A program made the position numbers and the translations under genes. This document shows, in pieces, positions 59,663 through 64,000 of a DNA stretch of 64,000 bases (within the stretch, counting starts at the first letter, position 1; every line of letters starts with the position of its first letter). The notes under the pieces were generated by a model. It was not told where the DNA came from. It saw nothing but the letters and a program-made list of their open reading frames with translations, and ran no database searches. Origin of the DNA: Salvelinus alpinus (taxonomy: Eukaryota > Chordata > Actinopteri > Salmoniformes > Salmonidae); assembly GCF_045679555.1 (NCBI RefSeq), contig NC_092091.1:73015839-73079838 (forward strand). Direction: 5' to 3'.

Positions 59663-59803
59663 AGGATTCTGCAATTCAAATTGCTTCACAATTTGAAATG
59701 GTACATACAGTTGAAGAAATCAGCCAAGACCTCAGAAATAAAATGTAGACCTCGGAAGGACACTGCAGGGAAAATCGTTTCGTACTTTGAAGTTGTACAG
59801 ATA

Positions 59804-59875
59804 TTCCCTGACCGGGAATCGAACCCGGGCCGCGGCGGTGAGAGCGCCGAATCCTAACCACTAGACAACCAGGGA
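59804..59875 (-). tRNA. tRNA-Glu (CTC)
   Basis: T9 form with type B flank. A point change (gggaaaatc) gives a TTTT on the minus strand about 30 nt downstream. Confidence 0.92.
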
Positions 59876-60412
59876 AGGATACTGCAATTCAAATTGTTTC
59901 ACAATTTGAAATGGTACATACAGTTGAAGTCTGAAGTTTACATACACTTAGGTTGGAGTCATTAAAACTCGTTTGTCAACCATTCCACACATTTCTTGTT
60001 AACAAACTATAGTTTTGGCAAGTCGGTTAGGACATCGACTTTGTGCATGACACAAGTCATTTTTCCAAAAATTGTTTACAGACAGATTATTTCACTTATA
60101 ATTCAGTGTATCACAAATCCAGTGGGTCAGAAGTTTAAAAACACTAGGTTGGCTGTGCCTTTAAACAACTTGGACAATGACCAAAAATGATGTCCTGGCT
60201 TTAGAATCTTCTGATAGGCTAATTGACATAATTTGAGTCAATTGGAGGTGTACCTGTAGATGTATTTCATGGCCTGCCTTCAAACTCGGTGCCTCTTTGC
60301 TTGAGATCGTGGGATTTTCAAAAGGAATCAGCCAAGACCTCAGAAATAAAATGTACGCCTCGGAAGGACACTGCAGGGCAAATCATTTTGTAATTTATAA
60401 GAGGTACAGATA

Positions 60413-60484
60413 TTCCCTGACCGGGAATCGAACCCGGGCCGCGGCGGTGAGAGCGCCGAATCCTAACCACTAGACAACCAGGGA
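60413..60484 (-). tRNA. tRNA-Glu (CTC)
   Basis: T9 form in a 609-bp unit. Confidence 0.92.
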
Positions 60485-60625
60485 AGGATTGTGCAATCCA
60501 AATTGCTTCACAATTTGAAATGGTACATACAGTTGAAGAAATCAGCCAAGACCTCAGAAATAAAATGTAGACCTCGGAAGGACACTGCAGGGCAAATCAT
60601 TTTGTAATTTGAAGAGGTACAGATA

Positions 60626-60697
60626 TTCCCTGACCGGGAATCGAACCCGGGCCGCGGCGGTGAGAGCGCCGAATCCTAACCACTAGACCACCAGGGA
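60626..60697 (-). tRNA. tRNA-Glu (CTC)
   Basis: G9 form, type A flank. The unit is nearly identical to that at 58160. Confidence 0.92.
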
Positions 60698-61234
60698 AGG
60701 ATACTACAATTCAAATTGTTTCACAATTTGAAATGGTACATACAGTTGAAGTCTGAAGCTTACATACACTTAGGTTGGAGTCATTAAAACTCGTTTGTCA
60801 ACCATTCCACACATTTCTTGTTAACAAACTATAGTTTTGGCAAGTCGGTTAGGACATCTACTTTGTGCATGACACAAGTCATTTCTCCAAAAATTGTTTA
60901 CAGACAGATTATTTCACTTAAAATTCAGTGTATCACAAATCCAGTGGGTCAGAAGTTTACAAACACTAGGTTGGCTGTGCCTTTAAACAACTTGGACAAT
61001 GACCAAAAATGATGTCCTGGCTTTAGAATCTTCTGATAGGCTAATTGACATAATTTGAGTCAATTGGAGGTGTACCTGTAGATGTATTTCATGGCCTGCC
61101 TTCAAACTCGGTGCCTCTTTGCTTGAGATCGTGGGATTTTCAAAAGGAATCAGCCAAGACCTCAGAAATAAAATGTAGACCTCGGAAGGACACTGCAGGG
61201 CAAATCATTTTGTAATTTATAAGAGGTACAGATA

Positions 61235-61306
61235 TTCCCTGACCGGGAATCGAACCCGGGCCGCGGCGGTGAGAGCGCCGAATCCTAACCACTAGACAAC
61301 CAGGGA
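61235..61306 (-). tRNA. tRNA-Glu (CTC)
   Basis: T9 form in a 609-bp unit. Confidence 0.92.
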
Positions 61307-61447
61307 AGGATACTGCAATTCAAATTGCTTCACAATTTGAAATGGTACATACAGTTGAAGAAATCAGCCAAGACCTCAGAAATAAAATGTAGACCTCGGA
61401 AGGACACTGCAGGGCAAATCGTTTCGTACTTTGAAGTTGTACAGATA

Positions 61448-61519
61448 TTCCCTGACCGGGAATCGAACCCGGGCCGCGGCGGTGAGAGCGCCGAATCCTA
61501 ACCACTAGACAACCAGGGA
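61448..61519 (-). tRNA. tRNA-Glu (CTC)
   Basis: T9 form with type B flank. Confidence 0.92.
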
Positions 61520-62056
61520 AGGATACTGCAATTCAAATTGTTTCACAATTTGAAATGGTACATACAGTTGAAGTCTGAAGTTTACATACACTTAGGTTGG
61601 AGTCATTAAAACTCGTTTGTCAACCATTCCACACATTTCTTGTTAACAAACTATAGTTTTGGCAAGTCGGTTAGGACATCGACTTTGTGCATGACACAAG
61701 TCATTTTTCCAAAAATTGTTTACAGACAGATTATTTCACTTATAATTCAGTGTATCACAAATCCAGTGGGTCAGAAGTTTAAAAACACTAGGTTGGCTGT
61801 GCCTTTAAACAACTTGGACAATGACCAAAAATGATGTCCTGGCTTTAGAATCTTCTGATAGGCTAATTGACATAATTTGAGTCAATTGGAGGTGTACCTG
61901 TAGATGTATTTCATGGCCTGCCTTCAAACTCGGTGCCTCTTTGCTTGAGATCGTGGGATTTTCAAAAGGAATCAGCCAAGACCTCAGAAATAAAATGTAG
62001 ACCTCGGAAGGACACTGCAGGGCAAATCATTTTGTAATTTATAAGAGGTACAGATA

Positions 62057-62128
62057 TTCCCTGACCGGGAATCGAACCCGGGCCGCGGCGGTGAGAGCGC
62101 CGAATCCTAACCACTAGACAACCAGGGA
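62057..62128 (-). tRNA. tRNA-Glu (CTC)
   Basis: T9 form in a 609-bp unit. Confidence 0.92.
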
Positions 62129-62269
62129 AGGATTGTGCAATCCAAATTGCTTCACAATTTGAAATGGTACATACAGTTGAAGAAATCAGCCAAGACCTCA
62201 GAAATAAAATGTAGACCTCGGAAGGACACTGCAGGGCAAATCATTTTGTAATTTGAAGAGGTACAGATA

Positions 62270-62341
62270 TTCCCTGACCGGGAATCGAACCCGGGCCGCG
62301 GCGGTGAGAGCGCCGAATCCTAACCACTAGACAACCAGGGA
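62270..62341 (-). tRNA. tRNA-Glu (CTC)
   Basis: T9 form with type A flank. Confidence 0.92.
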
Positions 62342-62878
62342 AGGATACTGCAATTCAAATTGTTTCACAATTTGAAATGGTACATACAGTTGAAGTCTGA
62401 AGTTTACATACACTTAGGTTGGAGTCATTAAAACTCGTTTGTCAACCATTCCACACATTTCTTGTTAACAAACTATAGTTTTGGCAAGTCGGTTAGGACA
62501 TCGACTTTGTGCATGACACAAGTCATTTTTCCAAAAATTGTTTACAGACAGATTATTTCACTTATAATTCAGTGTATCACAAATCCAGTGGGTCAGAAGT
62601 TTAAAAACACTAGGTTGGCTGTGCCTTTAAACAACTTGGACAATGACCAAAAATGATGTCCTGGCTTTAGAATCTTCTGATAGGCTAATTGACATAATTT
62701 GAGTCAATTGGAGGTGTACCTGTAGATGTATTTCATGGCCTGCCTTCAAACTCGGTGCCTCTTTGCTTGAGATCGTGGGATTTTCAAAAGAAATCAGCCA
62801 AGACCTCAGAAATAAAATGTACGCCTCGGAAGGACACTGCAGGGCAAATCATTTTGTAATTTATAAGAGGTACAGATA

Positions 62879-62950
62879 TTCCCTGACCGGGAATCGAACC
62901 CGGGCCGCGGCGGTGAGAGCGCCGAATCCTAACCACTAGACAACCAGGGA
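62879..62950 (-). tRNA. tRNA-Glu (CTC)
   Basis: T9 form in a 609-bp unit. Confidence 0.92.
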
Positions 62951-63091
62951 AGGATACTGCAATTCAAATTGCTTCACAATTTGAAATGGTACATACAGTT
63001 GAAGAAATCAGCCAAGACCTCAGAAATAAAATGTAGACCTCGGAAGGACACTGCAGGGCAAATCGTTTCGTACTTTGAAGTTGTACAGATA

Positions 63092-63163
63092 TTCCCTGAC
63101 CGGGAATCGAACCCGGGCCGCGGCGGTGAGAGCGCCGAATCCTAACCACTAGACAACCAGGGA
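63092..63163 (-). tRNA. tRNA-Glu (CTC)
   Basis: T9 form with type B flank. Confidence 0.92.
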
Positions 63164-63700
63164 AGGATACTGCAATTCAAATTGTTTCACAATTTGAAAT
63201 GGTACATACAGTTGAAGTCTGAAGTTTACATACACTTAGGTTGGAGTCATTAAAACTCGTTTGTCAACCATTCCACACATTTCTTGTTAACAAACTATAG
63301 TTTTGGCAAGTCGGTTAGGACATCGACTTTGTGCATGACACAAGTCATTTCTCCAAAAATTGTTTACAGACAGATTATTTCACTTATAATTCAGTGTATC
63401 ACAAATCCAGTGGGTCAGAAGTTTAAAAACACTAGGTTGGCTGTGCCTTTAAACAACTTGGACAATGACCAAAAATGATGTCCTGGCTTTAGAATCTTCT
63501 GATAGGCTAATTGACATAATTTGAGTCAATTGGAGGTGTACCTGTAGATGTATTTCATGGCCTGCCTTCAAACTCGGTGCCTCTTTGCTTGAGATCGTGG
63601 GATTTTCAAAAGGAATCAGCCAAGACCTCAGAAATAAAATGTAGACCTCGGAAGGACACTGCAGGGCAAATCATTTTGTAATTTATAAGAGGTACAGATA

Positions 63701-63772
63701 TTCCCTGACCGGGAATCGAACCCGGGCCGCGGCGGTGAGAGCGCCGAATCCTAACCACTAGACAACCAGGGA
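63701..63772 (-). tRNA. tRNA-Glu (CTC)
   Basis: T9 form in a 609-bp unit. Confidence 0.92.
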
Positions 63773-63913
63773 AGGATTGTGCAATCCAAATTGCTTCACA
63801 ATTTGAAATGGTACATACAGTTGAAGAAATCAGCCAAGACCTCAGAAATAAAATGTAGACCTCGGAAGGACACTGCAGGGCAAATCATTTTGTAATTTGA
63901 AGAGGTACAGATA

Positions 63914-63985
63914 TTCCCTGACCGGGAATCGAACCCGGGCCGCGGCGGTGAGAGCGCCGAATCCTAACCACTAGACAACCAGGGA
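63914..63985 (-). tRNA. tRNA-Glu (CTC), last before window edge
   Basis: T9 form, type A flank. The following flank runs off the window, so the array continues. Confidence 0.92.
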
Positions 63986-64000
63986 AGGATACTGCAATTC

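Larger units (their letters stand above)
48425..64000. repeat. tRNA-Glu / Sleeping Beauty-fragment tandem array
   Basis: Tandem units each hold one minus-strand tRNA-Glu(CTC), a short flank and, in long units, the left end of a Sleeping Beauty-type Tc1 transposon (TIR cagttgaagtctgaagttta, inner DR gtcagaagtttacaaacac, start of transposase [15 protein letters not shown]). Spacings between tRNA starts are 607 (after removing the hAT), 583, 1241, 608, 607, 1111 and 608, then a gap, and from 57947 a strict 213/609 alternation, i.e. an 822-bp higher-order unit repeated eight times to the window edge. The 213-bp unit lacks 396 bp, from inside the TIR to the transposase start, with an aag shared at the junction. 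The array continues right of the window. Confidence 0.95.

Noticed and set aside
58674-63149. Recurrent minus-strand open frames containing MVRIRRSHRRGPGSIPGQG
   Set aside because: They are translations of the tRNA-Glu genes and flanks, not proteins.
57531-63478. Recurrent 64-codon plus-strand open frames beginning MLTNYSFGKSVR
   Set aside because: They lie inside the non-coding IR/DR left end of the transposon fragment and repeat only because the unit repeats.
57410-64000. CRISPR-like regular repeat
   Set aside because: The repeats are 213/609-bp units holding tRNA genes in a vertebrate genome; there are no short repeats with unique spacers and no cas genes.

Overview
The window is vertebrate nuclear DNA, almost certainly from a salmonid fish. 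Genes have GT-AG introns. Repeats include tRNA-headed SINEs with the salmonid HpaI-type tail, several salmonid-type LINE tails, Tc1-like transposons of the Sleeping Beauty type with IR/DR ends, and hAT elements with 8-bp target duplications. No bacterial or viral gene was recognised. Two 100-base N gaps (29087-29186, 57285-57384) mark assembly breaks.

Layout. (1) 1-11.9 kb, minus strand: a zinc-finger cluster. The leader exon of one gene runs off the left edge (1-287). Its tandem paralogue (3626-5561) is a four-exon gene with three C2H2 fingers. A second gene (7675-11885) has paired unusual C2H2 fingers and may continue into F-box exons (6324-7535). (2) 13.4-24.9 kb: two C-type lectin genes in inverted orientation. 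The minus copy (13695-16012) is broken by a deletion of about 303 bp that fuses two exons out of frame. The plus copy (22672-24636) looks intact. Tc1, LINE and MITE debris lies between them. (3) 25-36.8 kb: repeat-rich DNA with a dead hAT element, LINE pieces and the first two coding exons of a sarnp-like gene on the minus strand. (4) 36.9-43.9 kb, plus strand: an fsip2-like gene (sperm fibrous sheath) with a module present three times. (5) 46.4-47.5 kb, minus strand: a three-exon gene that has the zinc-finger leader exon but no fingers.

(6) 47.6-64.0 kb is the most striking part. An intron-bearing tRNA-Tyr(GTA) gene with two decayed copies is followed by a tandem array of tRNA-Glu(CTC) genes on the minus strand: 24 complete copies, one cut by a gap, and two 19-base remnants. 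The array continues past the right edge. Each long unit (about 607-609 bp) carries the left end of a Sleeping Beauty-type transposon, including its left IR/DR and the first codons of its transposase. From 57.9 kb the array is a regular higher-order repeat of 822 bp (609 + 213), where the 213-bp unit is the 609-bp unit minus 396 bp. A 3317-bp hAT element sits in one early unit with a perfect 8-bp target duplication; removing it restores a 607-bp spacing.

The protein genes are not a functional group: transcription-factor-like proteins, a secreted lectin, an RNP factor fragment and a flagellar protein. What links the window is duplication (tandem, inverted and higher-order) together with transposon insertion.
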